A stretch of 13,154 bases of DNA, from assembly GCA_003646355.1 (NCBI GenBank), contig QNFO01000008.1, positions 1-13,154 of the forward strand, read 5' to 3'. Shown one piece after another: positions 6,869-13,154 of the stretch. The translations under genes and the position numbers were made by a program. This DNA is from Gammaproteobacteria bacterium. GTDB taxonomy: Bacteria; Pseudomonadota; Gammaproteobacteria; Pseudomonadales; Porticoccaceae. Within the stretch, counting starts at the first letter, position 1, and each line of letters begins with the position of its first letter. The notes beneath the pieces are model-generated. The model had not been told where the DNA came from, searched no databases, and saw only the letters and a program-made list of their open reading frames with translations.

Positions 6869-7419
6869 TGAACGGTAATCCCACAGCCAGTGAAGAGACT
6901 TATTTAATTGTCGATGATGACGAAATTTTTGCCGACACCCTGGCCCGCAGCCTGCAACGTCGTGGACCGACCTGTTATGTCGCCAACGACGAAGTGCGCG
7001 CTGTCGAGCTGTGTAAACTGCATCGCCCCTCCCGCGCCATTGTCGATTTAAAACTGGTCAATTACTCGGGGCTGCACTTAATCGAAGCGCTAAAAGCGCT
7101 TGATAAAAATATTAAAATTGTCGTTTTAACCGGCTATTCAAGTATCCCCACTGCCGTTGAGGCGATAAAACTCGGCGCTAATAACTACCTTTGTAAACCC
7201 GCCGGGCTGGGTGATATTTTATCCGCCTTCGAGGCCAATGAAGGCAATGCCGACTCCCCCCTTGCCGAACAACCACCCTCCGTCAACCGCCTGGAGTGGG
7301 AGCATATACAGCGCGTACTGAAAGAAAACGACGGCAATATCTCCGCCACCGCCCGAGCACTGGGCATGCACCGCCGCACCTTGCAAAGGAAGTTACAGAA
7401 GCGGCCCATGCAACAGTGA
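6868..7419 (+). CDS. regA: Response regulator, RegA/PrrA/RoxR family
   Basis: 183 residues from ATG 6868, whose A is the last base of the regB stop (TAATG). A TTG at 6859 would add only three residues. The receiver domain (11-125) has the acidic pocket DDD (16-18), phospho-acceptor Asp60 in AIVDLKL, Thr88 in VVLTGYSS and Lys110 in CKPAG. A short linker leads to the Fis-like helix-turn-helix with the family wording WEHIQRVL (144-151) and ARALGMHRRTLQRKLQKR (162-179). Relatives bind GCGRC-N5-GNCGC palindromes and control oxidases, carbon and nitrogen fixation, and energy metabolism according to redox state. The nearest candidate site in this window is at 3218-3234, before the TonB receptor. Identification is strong. 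Confidence 0.94.
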   Translation: MNGNPTASEETYLIVDDDEIFADTLARSLQRRGPTCYVANDEVRAVELCKLHRPSRAIVDLKLVNYSGLHLIEALKALDKNIKIVVLTGYSSIPTAVEAIKLGANNYLCKPAGLGDILSAFEANEGNADSPLAEQPPSVNRLEWEHIQRVLKENDGNISATARALGMHRRTLQRKLQKRPMQQ

Positions 7420-7565
7420 GCAAAAACACACTATGCACAGGGTGACTGAGAGTGTTAATGTCGAACAAACGCGCACTGACTGCTTAAAAATCGGCCCACA
7501 ATAAACACAAGAATAAACACAATAAAAATGGACGTGCTGCCCCAAAAACCAGGCTCAGCCTTTCT

Positions 7566-7571
7566 TATAAT
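7566..7571 (+). promoter_or_regulatory. Possible -10 element for the CoA-transferase gene
   Basis: A perfect TATAAT lies 74 bases before the ATG at 7645, in an AT-rich 225-base gap after regA. No recognisable -35 hexamer is correctly spaced, and chance in AT-rich sequence is possible. I see no clear terminator between regA and this site. Confidence 0.3.
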
Positions 7572-7644
7572 GCCGGAAGAGCAAGCACGCCAAAAAAATC
7601 CAAAAACAATATAAAAACGCCTACAAAATAATAAGGGAACAATC

Positions 7645-8850
7645 ATGTCAAAACGAATGCTAGACGGCTTTAAAGTCGTCGACTTCACCCACGTCGTTGC
7701 CGGCCCCCATGCCACTAAAATCATGGCCGAGCACGGCGCTGAAGTAATAAAAATTGAGCCACTCAAGGGCGAACTCGCACGTACTCTGCCCATGCAGCGT
7801 GATGGGCGCAGTGCTTATTTTATTCAGCACAACCTCGGCAAAAAAAATATGGCGGTTAATATCGCCACAAAAGAAGGTCGAGAAATCTGCTACGAATTAA
7901 TTAAAGATGCCGATGTGGTTATTGAAAACTTTTCACCCGGCGTAATGAAGCAGCACAAGTTGGACTGGGACACCCTAAAAGAGATCAACCCCGGCCTGGT
8001 GATGTGCTCCATCTCCTGCTTTGGGCAGGACGGCCCTCTCGCTAACCTACCCGGCTTCGACTGGATCGGCCAATCCTATGCAGGCATTATCGACCTGCTG
8101 GGCAAGAAGAATGAAACCCCCGTATTCGGCGACTTTGCCTTTGGCGATATCGCCACCGGCGCCCATGCCTACGGCGCCATTGTCACCGCATTAATGCACC
8201 GAATGCGCGGCGGCAAGGGCCAACATATTGATATTTCATTGATTGAAGTGTTATTCAGTTTCCATGAATTAAGTGTACAACTCTACGACACCACCGACGG
8301 CCAAATGCTCGCCACCCGCGCTGGCCCCGACCATCACCTGCTGGCACCGGCCGGTATTTTCAAATGTAAAGATCGCTACTTATTTATCGTTGGTCTCAAC
8401 CAATGGGCGGGCTTATGTAAAGCCATTGGCCGTGATGACTGGATCAAAGATCCCCGCTTTAAAAACCCTGGCGATACCGGTAAATACCGAGAAGAAATCA
8501 ATGGCGCCATTCAAGGCTGGCTCGATTCACAAGCGAGCCCCGAAGAAGCCATCGCGGCACTCGAAGCCCATAAAGTGGCCTGCGCACCCATCCTCAATAT
8601 TCCAGAATTTATGGAACACCCCCACGTCAAAGCAAGGGGCTGTGTAAGAACTATCAAGGATGATGTGTTTGGTGAACTCCATATTCCCCGTACGCCTCTA
8701 CGCTTTTCTGAATTCCCCGAGCCACCCGATCTGAGAGCCGGCACACTAGGGCAAGACAACTACGATATCCTCAGCGAACAGCTAGGCTTTAGCGATCAAA
8801 AAATTGCCGACCTTGAAACGGCGGGCGTTATTGGGTCAAAGGGTATTTAA
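7645..8850 (+). CDS. CaiB/BaiF class III CoA-transferase
   Basis: 401 residues, the usual length for this family of interlocked-ring dimers, which move CoA between carboxylic acids. The start motif GFKVVDFTHVVAGPHATKIM (8-27), EVIKIEP (33-39) and NLGKKNMAVN (63-72) are classic. The catalytic Asp, which forms the aspartyl-CoA thioester, is Asp168 in FGDIATGAHAYGAI. KGQHIDISLIE (191-201) follows and the small domain lies after about 210. ATG start with AAGGGA about 7 bases upstream. The gene stands alone on the plus strand and is convergent with a crotonase gene. Substrate cannot be told from sequence; relatives act on carnitine, formate/oxalate, bile acids and alpha-methylacyl-CoA (racemases share the fold). 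Other acyl-CoA genes nearby favour catabolic activation of a carboxylic acid. Confidence 0.93.
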   Translation: MSKRMLDGFKVVDFTHVVAGPHATKIMAEHGAEVIKIEPLKGELARTLPMQRDGRSAYFIQHNLGKKNMAVNIATKEGREICYELIKDADVVIENFSPGVMKQHKLDWDTLKEINPGLVMCSISCFGQDGPLANLPGFDWIGQSYAGIIDLLGKKNETPVFGDFAFGDIATGAHAYGAIVTALMHRMRGGKGQHIDISLIEVLFSFHELSVQLYDTTDGQMLATRAGPDHHLLAPAGIFKCKDRYLFIVGLNQWAGLCKAIGRDDWIKDPRFKNPGDTGKYREEINGAIQGWLDSQASPEEAIAALEAHKVACAPILNIPEFMEHPHVKARGCVRTIKDDVFGELHIPRTPLRFSEFPEPPDLRAGTLGQDNYDILSEQLGFSDQKIADLETAGVIGSKGI

Positions 8851-8853
8851 GTT

Positions 8854-8888
8854 GGCGGCGTCAGTGCAGAGCAATGCACTGGCGCGCC
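8854..8888. terminator. Probable bidirectional terminator between convergent genes
   Basis: CAGTGCA (8862-8868) pairs perfectly with TGCACTG (8875-8881) around GAGCAA, and GGCG (8854-8857) with CGCC (8885-8888) extends the stem. It starts four bases after the CoA-transferase stop. A second hairpin (GCGCTAGTG at 8913-8921 with CACT and AGCGC at 8928-8939) precedes the crotonase stop on the other side. There is no strong T-run, so efficiency is uncertain. Confidence 0.5.
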
Positions 8889-8947
8889 TTACTGAGGAAA
8901 GTCAGCAGTATTGCGCTAGTGTTAAACCACTCACAGCGCTAAGAATT

Positions 8948-9775
8948 TTATTCCTTATCTCGCGCCTTCGCCGCCTTTTCCAAACCCGCCCAGTCAAACA
9001 AAGCCGGCTCTTTATTCAGAAAGCGACTTATCGCATCGCGGTGATAGTCGGTATCAAAACACACCGCCTGACCGTAAGCTTCCAACTCAGAAATAGTGCG
9101 ATGATCGCTGTGAAAAGACTGGTTGAGAATATTCTTGGTAATACCGATAGACGTGGTGGAGGCATTGCGGAAACGGCTGGCAAATTCAAAGGCGTGGTCA
9201 AACAGCTTATCTTCATCGACCACATCAGTCACCAAACCCAAAGCCTGCATTTCATCGGGCTTGAGTATTTTTCCCGTGTAGAGTAATTCCCGGGCTTTTT
9301 GCAGGCCGACCAAACGCGGTAGCAAGAACAAACAACCCATATCGGGGATTAAGCCGGTACGAACAAAAATCCCGGAACAACGTGCGCGGGGCGTGCAAAA
9401 AATAAAGTCACAGGCCAGCATAATGCTAAAGCCCGCGCCCATAGCGGCACCATCGACAGCGGCAATAACCGGCACTTCAAGATTAACAAATTCGTCGAGC
9501 CAGATATGGGAGCGGCGCACCCGCTCGCGCCGCGCCGTTGGCTCCGGTGCCATTTCCTGAAAAGATTTAATATCACCACCGGCACAAAAGTTACCACCAT
9601 TGCCAGTAACCACCAGCGCTTTGATGTTCATCTTTTCGCGGATTTCCAACATAACCTGGGTAATGCCAAGGCGAATATCGGTATTTAAAGCATTACGCGC
9701 CTCTGGCCGATTAAAAGTCAGAATGCCAATTTCATCTTTTATTTCGTAGGTAATATCGTCACTTGGGTTATTCAT
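8948..9775 (-). CDS. Crotonase-fold protein (enoyl-CoA hydratase/isomerase superfamily), isomerase-like active site
   Basis: 275 residues, normal crotonase length. The CoA-binding and oxyanion-hole segments are intact: FCAGGDIKSF (63-72) and AAVDGAAMGAGFSIMLACDF (105-124). Aligning by eye to rat enoyl-CoA hydratase, catalytic Glu144 falls on Ser117 and Glu164 on Phe137, so ordinary hydration is unlikely. Asp145 in GLIPDMG sits where PaaG-type isomerases and 4-chlorobenzoyl-CoA dehalogenase carry a catalytic Asp. A delta3-delta2 enoyl-CoA isomerase-like role is therefore more plausible. ATG start with AAAGG about 8 bases upstream. Convergent with the CoA-transferase; 164 bases, including a terminator, separate it from nadA upstream. 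Superfamily certain, reaction uncertain. Confidence 0.9.
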   Translation of the reverse strand: MNNPSDDITYEIKDEIGILTFNRPEARNALNTDIRLGITQVMLEIREKMNIKALVVTGNGGNFCAGGDIKSFQEMAPEPTARRERVRRSHIWLDEFVNLEVPVIAAVDGAAMGAGFSIMLACDFIFCTPRARCSGIFVRTGLIPDMGCLFLLPRLVGLQKARELLYTGKILKPDEMQALGLVTDVVDEDKLFDHAFEFASRFRNASTTSIGITKNILNQSFHSDHRTISELEAYGQAVCFDTDYHRDAISRFLNKEPALFDWAGLEKAAKARDKE

Positions 9776-9824
9776 AATTGCGCCTTTTATTTATTTTTCT
9801 GGTCTTTTTCGGGAGATGACTTTG

Positions 9825-9834
9825 TTGTCGACAA
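9825..9834. promoter_or_regulatory. 10-bp palindrome upstream of the crotonase gene
   Basis: TTGTCGACAA is a perfect 10-bp palindrome about 50 bases before the crotonase ATG, within its presumed promoter region. It could be an operator half or whole, but no regulator is known for it and symmetry does not extend outward. Confidence 0.25.
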
Positions 9835-9886
9835 GTAATCTCTTAAATTTTTACGCTATAAAAAAACACGCACAGAGAGAAAGGGC

Positions 9887-9912
9887 CATCAGCCTCAGAA
9901 ATGAGGCCGATG
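9887..9912 (-). terminator. Terminator of nadA
   Basis: CATC-A-GCCTCA (9887-9897) pairs with TGAGGC-C-GATG (9902-9912) around a GAAA loop on the plus strand, with one A-C mismatch. On the minus strand it comes 27 bases after the nadA stop and is followed by GGCCCTTTCTCTC, a pyrimidine-rich but imperfect U-tract. Confidence 0.55.
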
Positions 9913-9939
9913 ACTTGTGGCTCGCCAACCAATGATTAC

Positions 9940-11016
9940 CTAGCCATTACCAAGTTGGGCCTCACGAAAATTGAGCATGCGCTGTAGTGGCAACATGGCT
10001 TTTTTGCCGAGCTCTGGATCCACATGCATTTCATTGCTGCCCTGCTCAAGACTTTCAGCAAGGTTTTTAAGATGATTCATCGCCATCCAGGGGCAATTCG
10101 CGCAGCTGCGGCAGGTCGCACCGTGACCGGCAGTGGGCGCGATAATCAATTCTTTATCGGGGGCCGATTGCTGCATTTTGTAAAAAATACCTTCATCGGT
10201 AGCGACGATCATTTGCTTATTGGGCAGGGTTCTGGCCGCCTCAATGAGCTGCGAGGTAGAGCCCACGGCATCCGCTATATCGATCACCGCCTCGGGTGAT
10301 TCGGGGTGAACCAAAATTGCCGCATCGGGGTAGACATGCTTTAAATCGAGCAGACCCCGTACTTTAAATTCCTCATGGACAATACAGCTACCGTCCCACA
10401 GCAGCACGTCGGCCCCGGTCTGCTTCTGTACATAACGCCCTAAATGCTGGTCCGGCGCCCAAAGGATTTTCTGACCTTCACTATCGAGATACTCAACCAC
10501 ATCCAGAGCAATGCTAGAGGTCACCACCCAGTCAGCCCGCGCTTTTACGGCCGCCGAAGTGTTGGCATAAACCACAACGGTACGGTCGGGGTGCTCGTCG
10601 CAAAAGGCGGTAAATTCGTCAATCGGGCAGCCAATGTCGAGGGAGCAGGTCGCCTCCAACGTCGGCATTAAAATGGTTTTTTCAGGCGTGAGGATTTTTG
10701 CTGTCTCCCCCATAAACTTGACGCCGGCAACCATTAGGGTTGATGCGGGGTGGTGCTTGCCAAAGCGCGCCATTTCCAGTGAGTCGGAAACAATGCCGCC
10801 GGTCTCTTCCGCCAAAGCCTGAATAGCCGGGTCGGTGTAATAGTGGGCGACAATGACAGCATCGCGCTCGACTAACAGCGCTTTAATTTTCTCGCGATAG
10901 AATTCTTGTTCTGCCGCTGACTCCTCTGGCTCAAGCTGGACGCGGTCGAGATGATGCTCGACCAATTTGCGAAAGTGAGGGTTTTCGGCAACGGAAATAC
11001 GTGTGGGGGCATTCAT
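9940..11016 (-). CDS. nadA: Quinolinate synthase NadA
   Basis: 358 residues. It condenses iminoaspartate with dihydroxyacetone phosphate to quinolinate, the second step of de novo NAD synthesis, using an oxygen-sensitive [4Fe-4S] cluster. The three cluster cysteines are Cys124 (EATCSLD), Cys211 (GSCIVHEE) and Cys308 ([10 protein letters not shown]), each exactly 11 residues beyond E. coli Cys113, 200 and 297. The tail motif [15 protein letters not shown] (302-316) is the long CxxCxxC form seen in proteobacteria. [14 protein letters not shown] (57-70) and SDSLEMARF (77-85) are typical substrate segments. ATG start at 11014-11016, but the 20 bases before it hold no Shine-Dalgarno; a GCAGT/ACTGC palindrome lies there instead. 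nadB and nadC are not adjacent. Identification is secure. Confidence 0.97.
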   Translation of the reverse strand: MNAPTRISVAENPHFRKLVEHHLDRVQLEPEESAAEQEFYREKIKALLVERDAVIVAHYYTDPAIQALAEETGGIVSDSLEMARFGKHHPASTLMVAGVKFMGETAKILTPEKTILMPTLEATCSLDIGCPIDEFTAFCDEHPDRTVVVYANTSAAVKARADWVVTSSIALDVVEYLDSEGQKILWAPDQHLGRYVQKQTGADVLLWDGSCIVHEEFKVRGLLDLKHVYPDAAILVHPESPEAVIDIADAVGSTSQLIEAARTLPNKQMIVATDEGIFYKMQQSAPDKELIIAPTAGHGATCRSCANCPWMAMNHLKNLAESLEQGSNEMHVDPELGKKAMLPLQRMLNFREAQLGNG

Positions 11017-11025
11017 ATTAAAAGG

Positions 11026-11036
11026 GCAGTTACTGC
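11026..11036. promoter_or_regulatory. Palindrome in the nadA leader
   Basis: GCAGT-T-ACTGC is an 11-base palindrome 10-20 bases upstream of the nadA ATG, exactly where a ribosome binding site would be expected and is absent. A repressor or RNA-level control is possible but unproven. Confidence 0.3.
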
Positions 11037-11099
11037 TTAAATAGTTAGATTAGGAAATTTTAACACAGACAATGGGGACTTCGCGGCTGTTCACAAAAT

Positions 11100-11135
11100 A
11101 ACAAAGCCCCAGGAAGTTACTCCTGGGGCTTTGTT
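11100..11135 (-). terminator. Strong terminator after the luciferase-like oxidoreductase
   Basis: A perfect 15-bp stem pairs AACAAAGCCCCAGGA (11100-11114) with TCCTGGGGCTTTGTT (11121-11135) around a 6-base loop. On the minus strand it lies 41 bases after the oxidoreductase stop and runs into TATTTTGTG, a fair U-rich tail. It insulates this gene from nadA. Confidence 0.88.
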
Positions 11136-11176
11136 CAATCTGCTTGCCTTTGTTGGATTCGTTTGAATAGCGGACA

Positions 11177-12040
11177 CTACACCTTGGCAAGTACCGACTC
11201 GGCAAATTCATTGAGCCCGCGTTTAATACCCTCGGCATCATAGGCTGGTGGATTGATCATCAGTCGTGAGGCACCAATATCTTCGTACTGGCGCACCCTA
11301 CCCGGGTCGAGTGCCCCGGCCGCCGTTGTCAGTTCAATCTCACTGGGGTCACGACCAATTTTGGCGCATTCATCACGCATGGCATCGAGCAGGCCTGGCA
11401 GTGTTTTAAGGCTACCAGAGGCGGGATAAAAGCCATCACCAACCCGGGCGGCACGACGCGCAGCACCTTCGACATTACCGCCGACAATAATCGGTACACC
11501 GGGTTTTTGTACAGGTTTAGGATTGGAGTGCAGAGGCTCCCAGTTAAAGTACTTGCCACTAAAGGCCTCCGGCTCATCACGCCACAGGGAGCGTATCGCC
11601 TGTACCGACTCTTCGGTACGCGCGGCACGCTCTTTAAAAGGCACGCCGACCACTTCCATTTCTTCTTTCAGCCAGCCGATGCCAATGCCCATCATCGCTC
11701 GCCCTCGTGACAGCACATCGAGGGTTGCCCACTCTTTCGCCACATAAAGGGGATTGCGCTGGGGCAAAATCATGATGCCTGTCGCCAGACGTATATTTTT
11801 GGTCATACCCGCCGCGTACGACAGCGCCACAATGGGGTCGGGAATCGCCGACTTCTCACCGCCCGGGAAGCGGCCATCCTTGTTGTAGGGGTATTTCGAC
11901 TGAAAACCGACGGGCAGTACCACGTGCTCAACGGCCCAAATGGATTCCATGCCGATCTCTTCAGCAGTGGTGACCAGGGTTTCGAATAAATCGGGGTCGG
12001 CCAGAGGGCCGGCGGTGGCAAAGGCAAGTCCAAATTTCAC
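11177..12040 (-). CDS. Luciferase-like (LLM class) flavin/F420-dependent oxidoreductase
   Basis: 287 residues, a TIM-barrel luciferase-like monooxygenase fold of the type annotated as TIGR03619-like F420-dependent oxidoreductase. The start KFGLAFATAGPLADPDLFETL, WAVEHVVLP (40-48), the LATGIMILPQRNPLYVAKEW core (from about 86), SRGRAMMGIGIGWLKEE (110-126) and PGVPIIVGG (177-185) are characteristic. I chose GTG at 12038-12040: GAGGAG lies 7-12 bases upstream and the protein then begins right at the first barrel strand. An ATG at 12122 would add 28 residues that look non-native. Cofactor (FMN or F420) and substrate cannot be read from sequence; no F420 biosynthesis gene is in the window. It stands alone, divergent from the GTPase gene and closed by a strong terminator. 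Confidence 0.88.
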   Translation of the reverse strand: MKFGLAFATAGPLADPDLFETLVTTAEEIGMESIWAVEHVVLPVGFQSKYPYNKDGRFPGGEKSAIPDPIVALSYAAGMTKNIRLATGIMILPQRNPLYVAKEWATLDVLSRGRAMMGIGIGWLKEEMEVVGVPFKERAARTEESVQAIRSLWRDEPEAFSGKYFNWEPLHSNPKPVQKPGVPIIVGGNVEGAARRAARVGDGFYPASGSLKTLPGLLDAMRDECAKIGRDPSEIELTTAAGALDPGRVRQYEDIGASRLMINPPAYDAEGIKRGLNEFAESVLAKV

Positions 12041-12106
12041 GGGTGTTCTCCTCAAAGGGTTAATTATTATCTGCTCAACATCAGCCTTAGAGGTTAGCAG
12101 GCTTGT

Positions 12107-12112
12107 TATAAT
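12107..12112 (+). promoter_or_regulatory. Probable -10 element for the YlqF GTPase gene
   Basis: A perfect TATAAT, 69 bases before the ATG at 12182. The start point would be near 12119. No convincing -35 hexamer is visible (GCCTTA or TTAGAG are the nearest). Confidence 0.45.
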
Positions 12113-12118
12113 CACTCC

Positions 12119-12156
12119 AGCCAATCAAGGCTTCGTGGCCAACACCACGATTGGCT
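12119..12156 (+). repeat. Stem-loop at the predicted 5' end of the GTPase mRNA
   Basis: AGCCAAT (12119-12125) pairs with ATTGGCT (12150-12156). Stacked inside, CGTGG (12134-12138) pairs with CCACG (12145-12149) around CCAACA, with an 8-base bulge on the 5' side. It begins at the transcription start predicted from the TATAAT and ends 25 bases before the ATG, so it leaves the ribosome site free. A 5' hairpin of this sort may stabilise the mRNA or serve control; function is inferred. Confidence 0.5.
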
Positions 12157-12181
12157 CTCCCCTTTAAGCGATAGGTTGCCC

Positions 12182-13147
12182 ATGCGAATTAACTGGTATC
12201 CCGGCCATATGCACAAAGCCGGTAAAGAGCTGAAACAACTCCTGCCCAAAATTGACCTGGTGATTGAAGTTGTCGATGCCCGCATTCCCTTTAGCAGCCA
12301 GAACCCGATGCTGGAAAATTTACGGGGTAACAAGCCCTGTATCAAAATCCTCAACAAAAGCGACCTCGCTGATCCCGACACCACCGCACTGTGGCAGGCT
12401 TATTTAGAGCAGGACTCGGCGATAAAAACCCTCGCGCTAGATACCGACAAAAGTGACAAAAGCCCCCTGCTGCTCGACCTGTGCCGCGAACTGGTGCCCG
12501 ACAAAATCGATAGCGTTCACCCCATTAATTGCCTGATTATGGGCATCCCCAATGTCGGCAAGTCGACGCTTATTAATTGTCTCGCCGGGCGCATGATTGC
12601 CAAAACGGGCAACGAACCCGCCGTGACTAAAAGCCAGCAGCGCATCAACCTTCGAAACGGTGTGGTGCTATTCGATACACCGGGCATGCTGTGGCCAAAA
12701 ATAGAACATATCGACAGCGGCTATCGCCTAGCCATCACCGGCGCGATCAAAGATACCGCTCTGGAATATACCGACATCGCTTTTTATGCCGCGAAGTTTT
12801 TGCTCGATAACTACGCCGAATTTATTCTCACCCGCTATAAACTCGACACCCTACCGCAAAGTGAACTTGAACTACTGGAAACCCTTGGCCGCCAACGCGG
12901 CTGCCTACGAGCCGGTGGTCACGTTGATTTAGAGCAGATATCGACACGACTGATTCACGAATTTCGTGCCGCCACAATTGGCCGTATAAGTCTTGAAACG
13001 CCTGAGATGGTAGAAAGAGAGCTGACCGAATTACTGGAAAAGCAGCGTCTTGAAAATGAGAAAACAGAGCGTCGTAAAAACACTAGGCATAAAAGTAGAG
13101 CTGAGGCCGATAAAAAACCAAAAAGACAAGAGAAAGTAAAACGCTAG
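12182..13147 (+). CDS. ylqF: Circularly permuted ribosome-assembly GTPase YlqF/RbgA
   Basis: 321 residues with GTPase motifs in permuted order: G4 NKSD (58-61) comes before G1 GIPNVGKST (121-129) and G3 DTPG (165-168). The opening INWYPGHMHKAGKEL (3-17) followed by DLVIEVVDARIPFSSQNP (25-42) is the YlqF hallmark. The C-terminal helical domain (about 185-280) contains LGRQRGCLRAGGHVDLEQ (235-252), and the last 35 residues are an unusually Lys/Arg-rich tail suited to RNA contact. Bacillus RbgA acts in late 50S subunit assembly; the same role is likely here but not shown. The ATG at 12182 starts the conserved region directly and has AGG about 6-8 bases upstream; a TTG two codons earlier is less likely. 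Monocistronic as far as the window shows. Confidence 0.94.
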   Translation: MRINWYPGHMHKAGKELKQLLPKIDLVIEVVDARIPFSSQNPMLENLRGNKPCIKILNKSDLADPDTTALWQAYLEQDSAIKTLALDTDKSDKSPLLLDLCRELVPDKIDSVHPINCLIMGIPNVGKSTLINCLAGRMIAKTGNEPAVTKSQQRINLRNGVVLFDTPGMLWPKIEHIDSGYRLAITGAIKDTALEYTDIAFYAAKFLLDNYAEFILTRYKLDTLPQSELELLETLGRQRGCLRAGGHVDLEQISTRLIHEFRAATIGRISLETPEMVERELTELLEKQRLENEKTERRKNTRHKSRAEADKKPKRQEKVKR

Positions 13148-13154
13148 TGTTTAC

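Noticed and set aside
12041..12124. N-terminal extension of the luciferase-like oxidoreductase from an ATG at 12122.
   Set aside because: GAGGAG lies ideally before the GTG at 12038-12040, and the 28 extra residues precede the first barrel strand without family likeness. The extension would also cover the GTPase promoter.
1..13154. CRISPR arrays, insertion sequences, tRNA genes, defence or toxin-antitoxin systems.
   Set aside because: No regularly spaced repeats, transposase-like proteins, terminal repeats, tRNA cloverleaf signals or small toxin-antitoxin gene pairs were seen on either strand.

Overview
The window reads as a chromosomal segment of a free-living, probably marine gammaproteobacterium rich in lipid and CoA metabolism. 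My best guess is a member of the Cellvibrionales/Spongiibacteraceae. That placement is inferred from gene content and protein style (RegB/RegA pair, NadA with the CxxCxxCP tail, many acyl-CoA enzymes, a TonB receptor); no database was searched. There are no insertion sequences, CRISPR arrays, tRNA or rRNA genes, phage genes or other clear signs of recent transfer.

Layout. (1) 1-623, minus strand: the N-terminal part of a membrane-anchored PAS sensor protein that runs off the window. (2) 624-982: a non-coding stretch with several hairpins. (3) 983-3126, minus strand: a likely operon of two small hotdog-fold MaoC proteins, HadA-like (non-catalytic) then HadB-like (catalytic), followed by a long-chain-type acyl-CoA dehydrogenase. 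(4) 3293-5416, plus strand: a TonB-dependent outer-membrane receptor of the copper (OprC/NosA) type, divergent from the operon. The shared intergenic region carries a perfect inverted repeat resembling the RegA/RegR operator. A strong terminator follows the receptor. (5) 5606-7419, plus strand: a redox sensor kinase and response regulator of the RegB/RegA (PrrBA, RoxSR) family with 1-nt TAATG coupling. (6) 7645-8850, plus strand: a CaiB/BaiF class III CoA-transferase, convergent with (7) 8948-9775, minus strand, a crotonase-fold protein lacking both hydratase glutamates. (8) 9940-11016, minus strand: nadA, quinolinate synthase. (9) 11177-12040, minus strand: a luciferase-like flavin/F420 oxidoreductase with a GTG start and a 15-bp terminator. 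(10) 12182-13147, plus strand: a circularly permuted YlqF/RbgA ribosome-assembly GTPase with a hairpin at the predicted 5' end of its mRNA.

How it fits together. The most interesting block is 3.1-7.4 kb. A quinone/cysteine redox two-component system, whose relatives control respiratory chains, sits beside an outer-membrane receptor resembling copper importers. A RegA-like palindrome lies about 44 bp upstream of the receptor's inferred transcription start. This suggests, as inference, that copper uptake (for copper-containing oxidases) and possibly the divergent acyl-CoA operon are under redox control. The other CoA genes (dehydrogenase, hydratase pair, CoA-transferase, crotonase) point to breakdown of unusual acyl-CoAs, substrate unknown.
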